From Paragordius varius (taxonomy: Eukaryota > Nematomorpha), in NCBI GenBank assembly GCA_964247055.1, contig OZ176056.1, positions 1,488,001-1,552,000 of the forward strand: a stretch of 64,000 bases of DNA, in the 5' to 3' direction. The notes under the pieces were generated by a model. The model saw nothing but the letters and a program-made list of their open reading frames with translations, searched no databases and was not told the origin of the DNA. Below, piece by piece: positions 1-11,375 of this stretch (the first letter of the stretch is position 1; each line of letters starts with the position of its first letter). A program made the translations under genes and the position numbers.

Positions 1-431
1 GTTATATAATTTTTATTACAATTGATAGAATTTTAAGTTAAGAAACTATTTATATATATTTATATAAAATTTAAATAAAAAAAAAGCAAAAAACTAGATG
101 AAAAATAATTTTTGTTAAATTTAGAACTTGGTTTTTTTAATAAATCAACGTAGGGGGATTGAAACTAAATAGGTATAAATTGGTAAAAAAATATATTGTA
201 TATAATAGCATGATATTAATTATATGGAAAAATTAAGAATAAATAAAATATGGTTTTCTTGATTAAATTTTTAAGTTTTATTTATTTTGCTTTTAAAATT
301 TTAATTTTAGTATAATTGCAAACTAATTCCTATTGATAACTTTTAAGTTATATAGTAAATTTCCATTTTAAACCAAATATTTTTATTTCCAACAAAATCC
401 TCAATCAATTTCAAGATATGCAAAAAATTAC
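1..431. other. Start of PERK intron 12
   Basis: Very AT-rich sequence with no recognisable exon on either strand; interpreted as intron leading to the transmembrane and kinase exons outside the window. Confidence 0.6.
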
Positions 432-737
432 CAATTGGATAATCCATATAACTTTTAAACGAGGAGATCAAATCATCACTGCCATCTTTTATATTATTAT
501 TATTCCTGGATTTAAAAGTTTCATTCATTAAAAGCGAAACATTTGATGATTCTTGATTATTTTCAATTTGTGTCACATTATTTTGGGCAAAATTGTCGGA
601 AAAATCCATATTTTCCATAGTTTTGAGACTTATATGATTGTTGACGCTTTGGTTTTTTACTAAACTTTCATTACCCATTATTGAGGGGATATCAGGTATT
701 CTTTCAGAATGCGTTAACATGGGTGTTCGAGATAAAC
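432..737 (-). CDS. EIF2AK3: PERK exon 12 (last exon visible)
   Basis: Begins SLSRTPMLT, as in human SPSRTPVLV, and runs through a long Asn/Ser-rich stretch to SYMDYPI, like human SILQYPYDNG. I place the donor at GTAATT (431-430, phase 1) because homology to GYYLPYY does not continue past it. No further PERK exon is visible in 1-431. Confidence 0.85.
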
Positions 738-3700
738 CTTTTTTAATCAAAAAAAAACCCTCTTAAAATCCAATATTTTAAAAAACTTACAAAAAATAAA
801 TTAAAAAACCCCAAAAAATTAATTTTTTCACTATAGATTTCAAATTCAAAACGTTAAAAGAAAAACAATAACTTTTATAGTTTAATGAGGGAATATCAAA
901 AAATTATCAAAAAATCAATTTGCAAATTTAAAACAATAAAAAAATATCTAAAAATATTAATTAAGATTAATTAAGATTTACTTGTGGCCAGGTAAGGTTT
1001 CCAATAGATGGTAGGAAACCCGATAGGATAAATTACATTTTTACTATTTTCACTTTGCTGTACATCATCGTATTCAATGTCATCTGTAAAATAAAATAAA
1101 ATCATTTTATTTCCAAAAAAAATTTTTTGTAATAAATTTTAAAAATTTTTCTTAAAACAAAAATTTGAAAATTAATATAAATTTTTCCCCCTCGAAAAAA
1201 TTAAAAAATATAGCTATAATAATATCATCAAAAAAATATGGTAATGTAATTATGATATGTTAATTAGGTATTAATAAGGTATTAATCGAGCTAACATATT
1301 ACAAAACATTTTTAAATTAACAAAATTTTTGCCCCAAAAAAATTGAAAAATATAGCAATAATTTTATAAAAATATATATATATATATATTTTCATCTTAA
1401 ATTTGAAAATAATCTTTTAAAAACTTAAAATAAAAAAACCATTATCCGGTTGACTTTTTAGTAATCGATTATTTCGCTCAATTTTTCCAACATCAGTGTT
1501 GTCGCCATAATAAAGCTCAGAATTGGAGTTTACGTTAGGATTTTGGACATACAATTGTCCATTATACGTGCCTTAAGAAAAAAAATTTTTAAAATTAAGG
1601 CTAAAAAATTAAATTTTTATAAGAATAATAATAATAAATAATTTATAAAATTTCTTAAGTTAAATTGCTTTAAAACACTCTGCGCGTTCTTCAAAAACGC
1701 TTATATATATACCTATTTAGTAAATCATTTATTTTTATTTTTTTCTTTACGAATAATAAAATAAATAATTGATAACTTTATTATGTAAAAAATTATGATT
1801 AAAAATTACTATAATCTAAATAAATAAATAAATAAGGTAAAATTTTAAATATAATAAATATATATAAAATAAAGCCAGTGTTTTTCATAAAAAAACGCAA
1901 GTAAAAAGCAGAAAATCTTTAATTTTGAAAAAATCCAATTATTTTCTGTGGAAACAAAACAATATCTCTTTACAAGTTCAATAATCCATACTATTGTAAT
2001 AAAACTAATTAACTAAAAATATAATCTATTCAAAATTAAGATCTTTTATCATTTTAAATATTATAGTTTTACCACTTAATTTATAAAAAAACTTCAAAAA
2101 TTTTAGATATATACGCTAAAATATTAACACGGTAAAATTTATACCAATGTATATATAATATAAGACTTCCTTGGGGTAGTGTATTAGATTTTAGATTAAA
2201 AAATTATGTTACCCTACGTATTAATATCTTCTCTCAAAAAAATTCAAAAACTTAAAATTTTACCGTAAAATGTTAACTTTACGATTAAAAATACCAAAAT
2301 TTTATAACAATAGTTATGAGACTTTTTTCAAATTGTGTTAGATTTTCTCAAATAAAAAAACTTTTATTTTTTTAATAGAATACCTATAAATCTTATATTA
2401 CCCTATGAATTATTTATCTTATCCTAAAAAATATCAAAATTTTCAAAATTATACGGTAAAATAGTGATTTTCAATAAAAAAATATAAAATTTGAACCAAT
2501 ATTTATACCATATATAGAACTTAATTGAGTAATGTATTAGAGATTTTAAAAAATTATATACCTACGAATGTTTTATACCTTATTATCTGAAAAAACTTCA
2601 AACATTTCTAAATTTTCCGTAAATTATTAAATTTACTGTAAAAAACCCAAAAATTAATGATTTCGCCAATGTAAATATATGACTACCTTAGAGTGTTTTA
2701 AATATTATAAAAATCATATATTACCGTACGGATTTTAAATCTTATTCTCTCAAAAATTTACTCAAAAAATTATTAATTTTACCGTAAAATTATTAATTTA
2801 CTGTCAAAATTTTGTATACCAATATATATAGAACTTACTTTGAGGTAATGTATTAAAAATTATAAAAAATTATAAAAAATTATGTTACCTAGAGTTTTAT
2901 ACCTTCTCTCAAAAAAATTTCAAACTTTCAAAATTTTACCGTTAAATGTTCACTTTACGATATATAATACCAAATAATAATATTATTTATGAGACTTGCT
3001 TCAAATTGTGTGTTTTCTAAATCAAAAAAACTTTTATTTTTATTAAAACACTTATAAATTGTAAATTACCCTATGAATTTTATATCTTGTCTTAAAAAAA
3101 TATTTAAATTTTCAAAATTATACGGTAATAGATTAATTACCAATAAAGGACTTACTTGGCCTATAGTTTTTATACCTTATTTAAAAAAAAATTTCAAAAG
3201 TTTCTAAATTTTACCGTAAAATATCAAATTTACTGTAAAAATCAAAATTTTAACCAAATTTTATACCAATATATATATGGGACTTACTTGGGGTAATGCA
3301 TTAGAGATTATAAAAAATTATGTTACTTAGAGTTTTATACCTTATCTGAAAAACATAACATTTCTAAATTTTTCCGTAAATTATTAAATTTACTGTAAAA
3401 ACCCAAAATTTTAACCAAATTTTGTATACCAATATATATAGGACTTCCTTGGGGCAGTGAGTTAGATTTCAAAGCGCCAACATATTGTCGCCCATGTAAA
3501 TCGATTAATTGTAATTGTCCTTGAACCAAGGACCACACTTTAGCTATAGGACAGGTAAACTAAACAAATTTATAAATGGAATTAATTGGTAAAAAAAGGA
3601 TTTTTTGAGATAAAATTTAAAATATTATATAATAATACATTTATAATAAAAAAAATAGTTTATTTTCTAGAAATAATTTTTATAAAAAAAAAATTATTTT

Positions 3701-6700
3701 AAACTCTAAATATAATAAGTTGGCATAATTTATATAGAATTGGAGGGTATTTTAAATTTCTCTTATAAATCTTGAAAAAAACGAGTCTTGCTGGTTAAAA
3801 ATGGAGTCAGGAGCTTGATTTTTTTAAAAAAATATAAGCAAAAACATAGATTTATCATCTCTTAAATTATGTAAATAAATAATAAAATAGATTATAAGTA
3901 TAATTTTAAAGGCTATCAAAACAAATTAATTAACTTATTTCGTAATATACCATTTAAAATTCAAATTAACCTTTGAACATTTCAAATTCACCCTAAAAAT
4001 AAATTATGTGTTTTCGGGATATTATAACTCATGATTAATAAGAAATATATTTTTACGACATTGTTTATTAATTTTTCATTATAAATTTAAACGAAATTTC
4101 ATTTTTTGATATAAAAAAACATAATTTTTTAATTTTAAAAAACATAAATTTTTTAGGGTAAATTTGAATTGTTCTAGGGTATATTCGAATTGAAAATGGT
4201 ATATTATTATATACTTTAATATATTTAATAAATTTTTAATTATTGAGTTTAATTAAATTGTAAAAAATAAACAAAAAAAATTATTTTTTAGATAAAAAAA
4301 AGTCACTTACACTTTTATGCCATTCATGTTCTTTGGTGAAGGAATAAGATCGATTCCTTGATTTTTCACCTTAAAATTTATATAAAAAATATAAATATTT
4401 TTTAATTTTTTTTATATAAAATAATCTAATTTTTTTCTTAAATTACACCGCAAGTATTATAAATATATATAGAAATAATGAAAAAAGTAAAAAAAACCCA
4501 TATTTTTTATTTAAAAATCATATTTTTAACCTTATTTTATGTTTCAGAGTAGTCTAACAAAAAAATTTAAGGATAAAAAACGATAATTTAAATTTTATTT
4601 TTATTTTTGTAAAAAAATTTAAAAAAAATACCTTTAAAATATTTTTCCGCGGTATTATTTGATTTTAAAGGCCTATAACCAGTTATAACCCCTTCTGGTA
4701 CATGAACAGTAACTCCATAAAGGCTAAACATATTATCATCATCACTAAAAATGAAAAAAAAATAAATTAAAAAAAATGATAAATTATAAAAGAATTAAAA
4801 ATTTTGATAACTATAAAAAAATTTTAAATTTTATATTATTAATCTTATTTCAGTCCTTTTTTTGTATCTTTCAAAATTTTGATTTATAGAACCTATTTAA
4901 CTATAAACCTCCATATTTTATAAATTAAAAGATATTAGCACTATAAAAAAAGTATTAAGGTTTTACCTAAAAAATATAGAAAATTAGCAATTTTTTTCCA
5001 AAAAATATTAAAAAAATTTATAACTATCTTAACTTAAAATTTAACTTTCAACTTTTATTTAAAACTTTATCTTAAAATTTTCAATATTTAATAAATAAAA
5101 ATAAAAATTAAAATTATTACTTTTCTGGCATATTATTATCTAAATCCTCATTTTCATCATTTAATTCAGAATTTTCTGGAAAAAATGTGTTGTAATTTTC
5201 AGATGTAGGGTGTTTTGATTGAAAACGGTCATCATTTATCAAATGATTAATGGTTGATTTTGAAACTTTGTTATTAACGCTTATAAGTTCAGTATTGGCT
5301 ACCATATGAGCAAAGTTATCTATAAAAATAAGATTTAAATTTTGATATATATCAAAAAAAGCTTTATATGTAAAAAAAATAATATTTCTACAATTTTAAT
5401 ATATATATATATATATATATATGAAAAAAAGTTTTAAAATTATCTACAAAATAAGATATTTCTAAAATATTAATATATATATATATATATATATATATGT
5501 GGTAAAAAATTTTAAAATTATGTAAAATTTTTAAAATTATCTACAAAATAAGATATATCTACAATATTAATATATATATGTGATAAAAAAAATTTATATA
5601 AAAATTTCTAAAACTACAATTACAATATTAATATTAACAAAAAAAATTTCTATGAATGAAAAATAATTATTAAATTATATAATTAATAGATTAAAATAAA
5701 AGCGTAGTTTTTAATCCAAGATTTTTTGATTGAATATTAACTAGCGTTTTGAAACGTGAAATAAGGAATAAAGACAAGATGTAAATTGCTAACATATTCC
5801 ATTTTATACCATTTATGGAATTCAAATTCACCCTAATGGCATAGTTTATTAAATTTCTGTATTAATTTTAACAAAATTTAATTTTTAAAAAATATAAAAA
5901 AATCGTAAAAAACATAATTTTATTTTAAATGAATTTGAATTGTTTTCTATGGTGAAGAAGTGTAAATGGTAATATTTAAATCAAATTATAATTATGATAA
6001 TATAAAAAATATCGACCAAAAAAATGGTTTTCTTTATTTAAAAAAATATTAACTATAGTTATAAAATTTTAAAAAATAATTTAAAAACTAAAATCTTAAT
6101 AGTTATAAAGAGTAACCCCACCTTTTTAATTAAAAGATAAATTATAAATTATAAAAATTAAAATCTAAAACCATTTTTATTGCGCAAATTTTCAGACGGA
6201 TAATTTTGTTGTTCATTAGATTGATATTGAATAGCTTTTTTGGGTATTTGAGTTACATCTTTTAGGGGTGTCACAAAACCTGGTTTAGGGCGTAAAAGTT
6301 TGACTTCTATGTCCCCAACACTAAAATTCCATCTAAAAAAATCATTAATATTGGATATTTTTCTATTTCATTATTTTATATAATAAAAAACACTCAAAAA
6401 GCCTTATTCTAATGATAAAAATTTGAAATTTTACATATTTATTACGGTTAAAATTAATATAATGTGTTTTTTTAAAAGACAACCAAACTTAAATCTTGAT
6501 TCTTTTCAATATAACTCATTGTTTAGAATGGCAAAGTGTTAAATAAATATATACAAACACAATCATTTCTACATATTTTATAATTTTTACTAATAGCTTA
6601 TATAAGAAAAATTGAGGTTTTAAGAAGAAAGTATGGTTATAATTTTTAAATAAAAATATATGCCTTTATATTTTTACGTTTTGTCCGTATAATTTAAATT

Positions 6701-9700
6701 TTTAATGCATTTTAAATATTTCCATGTTAACTTAAATTACATCAAAATTAATTTTAATCAAACACAGACATATAAATATAGCAATTTAAATAATTATGGC
6801 TATGAATGTGATCCCATATAATAAAATTAAAATTTTTTACATTCTTTATTCAAATATTTTAATTTAAAACAAAAAGAATTTGAAAAACAAAACAGCTGAC
6901 TAAGTTTTCTTTAAAATTTTATTTTTAATCCATAAATATACTACCGTTCTTTCCCCCCGTAACTTTCAACACTTCGAATTATTCGATTTACACGTTGAAT
7001 CAAGATTTGATCTTTTGGTGGATTTGAAACATGATTTTCAGTGTTAAAGTATTGACAACCATCGAGGTTACACATGTAATTGAGCTAAAAAAATAAAAAA
7101 ACGAAAATAAAAAAAGTTAAATATTGGAAAAATTAAAATTAAATATATATATACATCATTTACAATTCATATTCACCCTACAACACTTTAAATTCACCCT
7201 AAAACACTTCAAATTCACCCTCGAACAATCCAAATTTTCCTTAAACAATTCGAATTCACCCTCGAATAATTTAAAATAACCCTTGAACAATTCGAATTTA
7301 CCCTCGAACAATTTAAAATCACCCTTGAATAATTCAAATTTGCCATTAAAATTCACCCTCGAACAATTTTTATTCACCCTCGAATAATTTAAATTCACCC
7401 TTAAACAATTCAAATTCACACCCTAAAATAAATCATGTGCTTTATAGCTCAAATATTCCCCACACTTTTTTATATTTTAAAAAAATGAAATTTTGCTTAA
7501 AATTAAAATATACTGAAATAATTAACTATGTCATAAAGATATATTTTATATAGATATGGTAATGAGTTAGTTATATTAGCCTGAAAACACATAATTTATT
7601 ATTAGGGTGAATTTAAATTGTTCAAGGGTTAATTTAAATTGTCAATGGTATATATATTCAAAAAACCACTGTACTTTCTTTTTTGAAGATAACTCAATGT
7701 TTTAAATTGCAAATTATGAAATAAAGATGTATAATAGTAACAAAGCATTTTACAATTAAAATTTAACAATTAATATGGGAAAAATTAAAAAAATAATTGT
7801 TTTTTTAAAAAAGAAATATACTGTATAATTTATAGAATTTTTACCTAACCCCCCCCCCCTCTTTCAAAATTACACATATAAGTTAAATAATTTAAATAAT
7901 AAACAATTACGCAATAATTACATAATGACTAACATATAGAATATATAATTGTTGGGCTATAAAAATTAAAAAAAATACGGTATTTTAAATTTAAGACAAC
8001 TCCAATTAAATGTTAAAAATCTTTACAAGTTTGTGTTCAAAATGTCCAACTAAGATTCGGGGATTTTCCTTAAACACTTTAATAAAATGTTGAAAAATTA
8101 TCTATTTCAATAAATTTTTGGCAACTATTTTTATTTCAAATGTAATCTAAACACGTACTAAAATTTTGTAGTAAGACATGTATTAATTTTAGTGGTGATA
8201 TATTTAAAAGTTTAAGGGCAAAAATAAAATATGTTTAATAAAAGAGCTGTTTGAATCTTAAAAGCAGCCGTTAAAATATTAAAAAAAACTATTGGCAATA
8301 AAAAAATTTTAATTAAAAATATGCAAAATTTAATTAAATATTCAGCTTAGCAGATTTTTATTCATATAATTTAAAAATATTAAAACGAAATTAACAATCA
8401 CCTTTGATTTGATTTAAGTTTAATTACACCATATACCTTACATTTTTTAGATATATGAATGGATTTTAAAACAATCATACTAGTTTTAATTTTATATAGC
8501 CGTTCAAAAAAGTAAACCCTTCGATATTTTTATTAGGGTAACTTTTGATATTTAATGTAAATTTAAATATATGTATTTTTTAAAACTACATTTTTTTATC
8601 AAAAAAATACACTAAAAAGTTAAATTATAATGCGGACAAAAGGTAAATAAAGAAATAATTTTTTCAAAAGACACCTGTATTTTTTTTTTGTTTTCTTATT
8701 CAATATAACCTATTTAATTAAAATTTTATTATCGATAATTGATTGTGATTTTTTCCAATAACATCCTTAATCCATACTTTAAAATTTAAAACAATGAGTT
8801 ATATTTAAAAAAATGGTTTATACAACGGTCTTTAGATTAAAGATTTTTGTCTTTATATTTTTTTATATTATAAAATATTTTCAATTTTTACAGTGATTAA
8901 AAAGCAAAAAAAAGTTAATATAAATAATTCCAATTTTTTTTGTATTTAAGGCACATATATATTTTAACATATTTTCAATAAAAATAATTCCAAATTTTAT
9001 AATAAAATCTTTTCAATTTCTTATTACCTTTCCAGTATGTAGATCCAAATTATAAGTGGATATATATTCACCCCCGACCAAGAATACATCATCACCAAAT
9101 TTCAAACTGCTTTTCAACAGGTTTGACGTTGAAAATGGGAGAGCGCTTATAACTTCATTTCGGACTTCGTAATGGTCAGTGGAATCACCATGGCAACCGT
9201 TGCCATGGCAACGCATATTTTGGTTTTCATCATTATTATCACTAGGAATAATTTTAGCCTGTTCATATTGATAGAGGCGACCATCTAGGGATGGTATAAC
9301 ACGTACACGAATACCATTACGTACAGCCTGTAATTAGTAAAATGTATAAAATTTAATATTTTAAAAAATTATAAAAATAATTTTTTGTGATTGATAATTA
9401 AAAACCAAATCTTTTTTAGCCCTGAATTATTGTGCAAATATATTATGATAAATACAATAAAAATTGAAATTTTACGGACATAACGTTAAATATAAGGACA
9501 AATATTTTTATTCAAAAAAAGACAACCATACTTTTTAAAACCCTAATTTATGCTATATAAAATATTTAATTCAATCGTAAACTACATAATTGAATGTGCT
9601 ACCAATACACATTTTTATATTAAATTTTGCAGTTTAAAACAATCAGTTATATTAAAAAAATCAAAATTCTAAAAAATGGTTGTCTTTTAGAAAAATTTGT

Positions 9701-11375
9701 CTTTATATTTTTACGTTTTGTCCGTATTATTTCAAATTTTACTGTAAATTCAATCAATATAGAACCCAAAATCTATTCCTATATTTTATTTTGACAAAAA
9801 GTTCCAAAATAATTTCATATAAAAATCAGTTTGTCAAATCCTCACAAAAAAGTTTCAGTAAGTATTTTCAAAACCATTTTAATAAATTTTTTATTTGCAA
9901 TATTTTATCGAAAAAAACCAATTTATCTATCAGTATATTCATACAAGTGCACATTTCAATACTCATTTATACATTTAAAGCTTGAATTATAAAATATGCA
10001 AGGATTCAGTTTATTTAGTAGTTAAAAATGGTTAATTAAAGAATTTCCAAAAAAAATTTCAAAAAATGTCAAATAACATAAATACTTCGGCTTTGCCTAG
10101 GCTTGACGATATCAAAGGTTTGTCCCCTATTCGATAATTCCAAATCTCTTTACCTTCATTATTTAAATCGAGGGCATGTAAGAAGCCATCCAAAGTATTG
10201 ACTAGTAAGATTGAACAAGTCGAACTGTATAGATATGTAAAATTACAGTAAAATTACAGTAAAAATTAACATTTATACGGATAAAACGTAATTATATAAA
10301 GACAAATATATTTTTTACAAAAGACGACCACACTTTTGAAATCTTAATATTTTCGATAAAAATGATTGTTTTAAACTAAAAATTATGATTCAGCTATAAA
10401 ATTACATAAATTTATCATGATTTTTCGATTACTACAAGTAATCCTTGTCAAACGTAAAAAATAAAATTAATAAACTGAAAAGTATAAATTAGAGAAATAA
10501 TTGGTAACACAATCCATATGTATTGTGCGATTATCATTAACTGATTTTTATAGGATAAAATAAGGTTTAAAATATGTGGGGTAGTTTTTTGAAAGAAAAT
10601 ATTTGTCTTTATATTTTTACGTTTTGTTCGTATAATTTTATTTTTACCGTTATATAAATAATATAATAGTTTAAAACAGGGGTGTCCAACCGTATAGCCC
10701 CCGAAAATATTTTTGCAAAAAATTTAAAAATCCAAGTAAAATTAATTTTTCCCTAAAAAATTATCTGAATCAGAGAGAATTTCGGTAATGATCTATATGT
10801 TTAAAACTAATAAATTATTTGCTAAATCCGATATATTTGAACCCAAGAAGTTTATTGTAAGGGACAGCCCTGGTTTATGGATAAAGGTAAAATTATAACA
10901 AAAGATAAAGACAAAAAAGTAAAATATAAAATATTAATATATTAAAACACGTTTTTTGTAAAAACATGATTTTTTTCAAATATTATAAATAATCTTTTGT
11001 TTTGGGTTGCGAAATAACAATTCTAATATTTGGTAAAAACTCAGATACTTCACAATCATCAATGCTACACATTAATAATGGAAAATAAAAATAATGGTCC
11101 TCTATATTCAAAAATATTTATTATTTATTTATATATTTAATTAATTACAATTTAAGTCACAACCTAATATTAACAATTATCAAAAAACAGTAGATAAATT
11201 AAAATTTTTACGTATTGAATGTATAAGAGAATTCTTCGGTATCATTTGCAATGACGTTATTGCGAGGACCATATAAACTTTCATAACACATGGATTGGAA
11301 GAGTAGGCATATAAAACAAGTTATAACAATTTTCAAATAAAGAAAAACTAAATTTAATGCATAAATTATATTCAT
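432..11375 (-). CDS. EIF2AK3: PERK (EIF2AK3) luminal-domain part, 12 exons, 3' end outside window
   Basis: PERK is an ER-membrane kinase that senses unfolded protein in the ER lumen and phosphorylates eIF2alpha. Twelve minus-strand exons join in phase to about 648 codons: 11375-11212, 10224-10086, 9327-9028, 7084-6945, 6332-6172, 5319-5121, 4744-4632, 4369-4311, 3559-3430, 1571-1440, 1083-982, 737-432. The product starts with a hydrophobic signal peptide and then follows the PERK luminal beta-propeller: STLDG-like NTLDGFLHALD, VIPSLDGRLYQY, KFGDDVFLVGG, RWNFSVGDIEV, GTYNGQLYVQ, PTIYWKPYLATS and SRTPML all match blocks of the vertebrate protein in order. All junctions are GT/AG and phase-consistent. 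The transmembrane segment and kinase domain are not in the window; they must lie to the left of position 432. The introns carry several repeat elements. The family call is firm; single exon edges are inferred from phase. Confidence 0.95.
982..1083 (-). CDS. EIF2AK3: PERK exon 11
   Basis: Encodes DDIEYDDVQQ and ends with PTIYWKPYLATS, matching human PLPTIKWKPLIHS. The donor GTAAAT is in phase 1. Confidence 0.9.
1440..1571 (-). CDS. EIF2AK3: PERK exon 10
   Basis: Encodes GTYNGQLYVQNPNVNSNSEL and a polar tail ending in KSQPDN. Phase 1 in and out with GT/AG edges. Confidence 0.9.
2090..3475. repeat. Degenerate ~155-bp tandem repeat overlapping PERK exon 9 donor
   Basis: The motif 'gacttacttggggtaatg' and its flanks recur near 2163, 2311, 2517, 2681, 2831, 2991, 3149, 3288 and 3443, that is every 139-206 nt and about 155 nt on average. 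Each unit also has the phrases 'ttttaccgtaaaat' and 'ataccaatatata'. The rightmost unit is the 3' edge of PERK exon 9 with its splice donor, so the array is a set of diverged copies of that exon edge and of the start of the intron. Confidence 0.75.
3430..3559 (-). CDS. EIF2AK3: PERK exon 9
   Basis: Encodes FTCPIAKVWSLVQGQLQLID and on to SLPQGSPIYI, matching human [20 protein letters not shown]. The donor GTATAC at 3429-3424 leaves phase 1, and joining to exon 10 gives PIYIGTYNGQLYV, as in human SVYLGMYRGQLYL. The last ~60 nt of the exon and the donor belong to a tandem repeat that continues through the intron (see the repeat at 2090-3475). Confidence 0.92.
3946..4204. repeat. CACCC-type MITE copy in PERK intron 8
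   Basis: A short inverted-repeat element that starts 'tataccattt' and ends 'aatggtata', with subterminal 'ttcaaattcaccct' on the left and its complement on the right and the internal phrase 'aaattatgtgttttcggg'. Same family as 5803, 7152, 19050, 22817 and 58573. Confidence 0.65.
4311..4369 (-). CDS. EIF2AK3: PERK exon 8
   Basis: A 59-nt exon encoding GEKSRNRSYSFTKEHEWHKS when the split first codon is included; the end corresponds to human GGHLEWEYQF. The donor GTAAGT is canonical and phase 0. Confidence 0.85.
4632..4744 (-). CDS. EIF2AK3: PERK exon 7
   Basis: Encodes DDDNMFSLYGVTVHVPEG and VITGYRPLKSNN, corresponding to the human MDIVIKVSVADWKVMAF strand region. Phase 2 in, phase 1 out, both GT/AG. 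Confidence 0.85.
5121..5319 (-). CDS. EIF2AK3: PERK exon 6
   Basis: A polar, poorly conserved exon (NFAHMVANTELIS to EDLDNNMPE) that links the two conserved parts of the luminal domain. It is supported by an open frame, GT/AG edges and phase agreement on both sides (1 in, 2 out). Confidence 0.8.
5803..5970. repeat. CACCC-type MITE copy (short) in PERK intron 5
   Basis: Starts 'ataccatttatgg' with 'attcaaattcaccct' and ends 'gtgtaaatggtaa'. A shortened, diverged member of the family at 3946. Confidence 0.55.
6172..6332 (-). CDS. EIF2AK3: PERK exon 5
   Basis: Begins with WNFSVGDIEVKLLRPK, matching the human KWNFSVGHFELRYIP. The rest is low-complexity and polar. The donor GTTTTAG is weak but is the one that keeps phase 1 into exon 6. 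Confidence 0.88.
6432..6704. repeat. CAGT-ended MITE copy (diverged)
   Basis: Carries 'aaaagacaaccaaactt' on the left and 'tttttacgttttgtccgtat' on the right; the outer ends are worn. It lies in PERK intron 4. Confidence 0.55.
6945..7084 (-). CDS. EIF2AK3: PERK exon 4
   Basis: Encodes NYMCNLDGCQYFN and then ILIQRVNRIIRSVESYGGKER, matching the human CSALGCRQW and [22 protein letters not shown] region. Ends in phase 2 and joins exon 5 to give KERWNFSVGDIEV. Confidence 0.92.
7152..7652. repeat. CACCC-type MITE with expanded 21-bp subterminal repeat
   Basis: The left end carries about twelve diverged tandem copies of a 21-bp unit (consensus 'caccctcgaacaattcaaatt') at 7170-7430; the right end has one or two copies in inverted orientation before 'gtcaatggtata'. 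The 21-bp period leaves an open frame on the minus strand (7156-7419) with heptad-like repeats, which is a by-product. It lies in PERK intron 3. Confidence 0.75.
8630..8896. repeat. CAGT-ended MITE copy (diverged)
   Basis: Left 'aatgcggacaaaaggtaaat' and 'ttcaaaagaca', right 'atttttgtctttatattttt' ending 'caatttttacagtga'. It lies in PERK intron 3. Confidence 0.5.
9028..9327 (-). CDS. EIF2AK3: PERK exon 3
   Basis: Exactly 100 codons in phase 0. Contains VIPSLDGRLYQYEQ, LPFSTSNLLKSSLKFGDD and FLVGGEYISTYNLDLHTGK, the best-conserved stretch of the luminal domain. A local insertion MRCHGNGCHGD is not in the vertebrate protein. Confidence 0.95.
9453..9746. repeat. CAGT-ended MITE copy in PERK intron 2
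   Basis: Inverted ends: left 'aaaattttacggacataacg' and 'aagacaaccatactttt', right 'atggttgtcttttag', 'cgttttgtccgtatta', ending 'ttttactgta'. The TA-CAGT ends suggest Tc1/mariner-type mobilisation, which is inference. Confidence 0.75.
10086..10224 (-). CDS. EIF2AK3: PERK exon 2
   Basis: Encodes CSILLVNTLDGFLHALDLN and on to ISSSLGKAE, matching the first blade of the PERK luminal propeller (human STLDGRIAALD and SSSLSKPE). Acceptor and donor are GT/AG. A CAGT-ended repeat element starts only about 30 nt upstream of the acceptor. Confidence 0.92.
10255..10652. repeat. CAGT-ended MITE copy in PERK intron 1
   Basis: Starts 'tacagtaaaaattaac' with 'acggataaaacgta' and ends 'acgttttgttcgtata', 'tttttaccgtta'. 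Same family as 9453. It sits about 30 nt upstream of the PERK exon 2 acceptor (plus-strand coordinates just above the exon). Confidence 0.75.
10677..10872. repeat. hAT-like MITE (CAGGGGTG ends)
   Basis: Begins 'caggggtgtccaacc' and ends 'gggacagccctg', imperfect inverted ends typical of hAT non-autonomous elements. A second member with the same start, 'ggggtgtccaac', lies at 62606-62913. Confidence 0.5.
11212..11375 (-). CDS. EIF2AK3: PERK exon 1 (signal peptide)
   Basis: The exon begins with ATG at 11375 and encodes a hydrophobic leader (NLVFLYLKIVITCFICLLF) followed by a short polar stretch ending in SYTFNT. The donor is at 11211-11210 in phase 2 and joins exon 2 to give FNTSTCSILLVNTLDG, which restores the conserved start of the luminal domain. 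Confidence 0.85.

Noticed and set aside
1-431. PERK transmembrane and kinase exons
   Set aside because: Searched for but not present; no kinase motif occurs anywhere in the window.
7156-7419. 87-codon minus-strand frame with repeated KFELFKG
   Set aside because: Product of the 21-bp subterminal repeat in a CACCC-type MITE.
10995-11070. Possible extra PERK exon (SIDDCEVSEFLPN) between exons 1 and 2
   Set aside because: Has an AG but no suitable GT donor, and exons 1 and 2 already join in phase without it.
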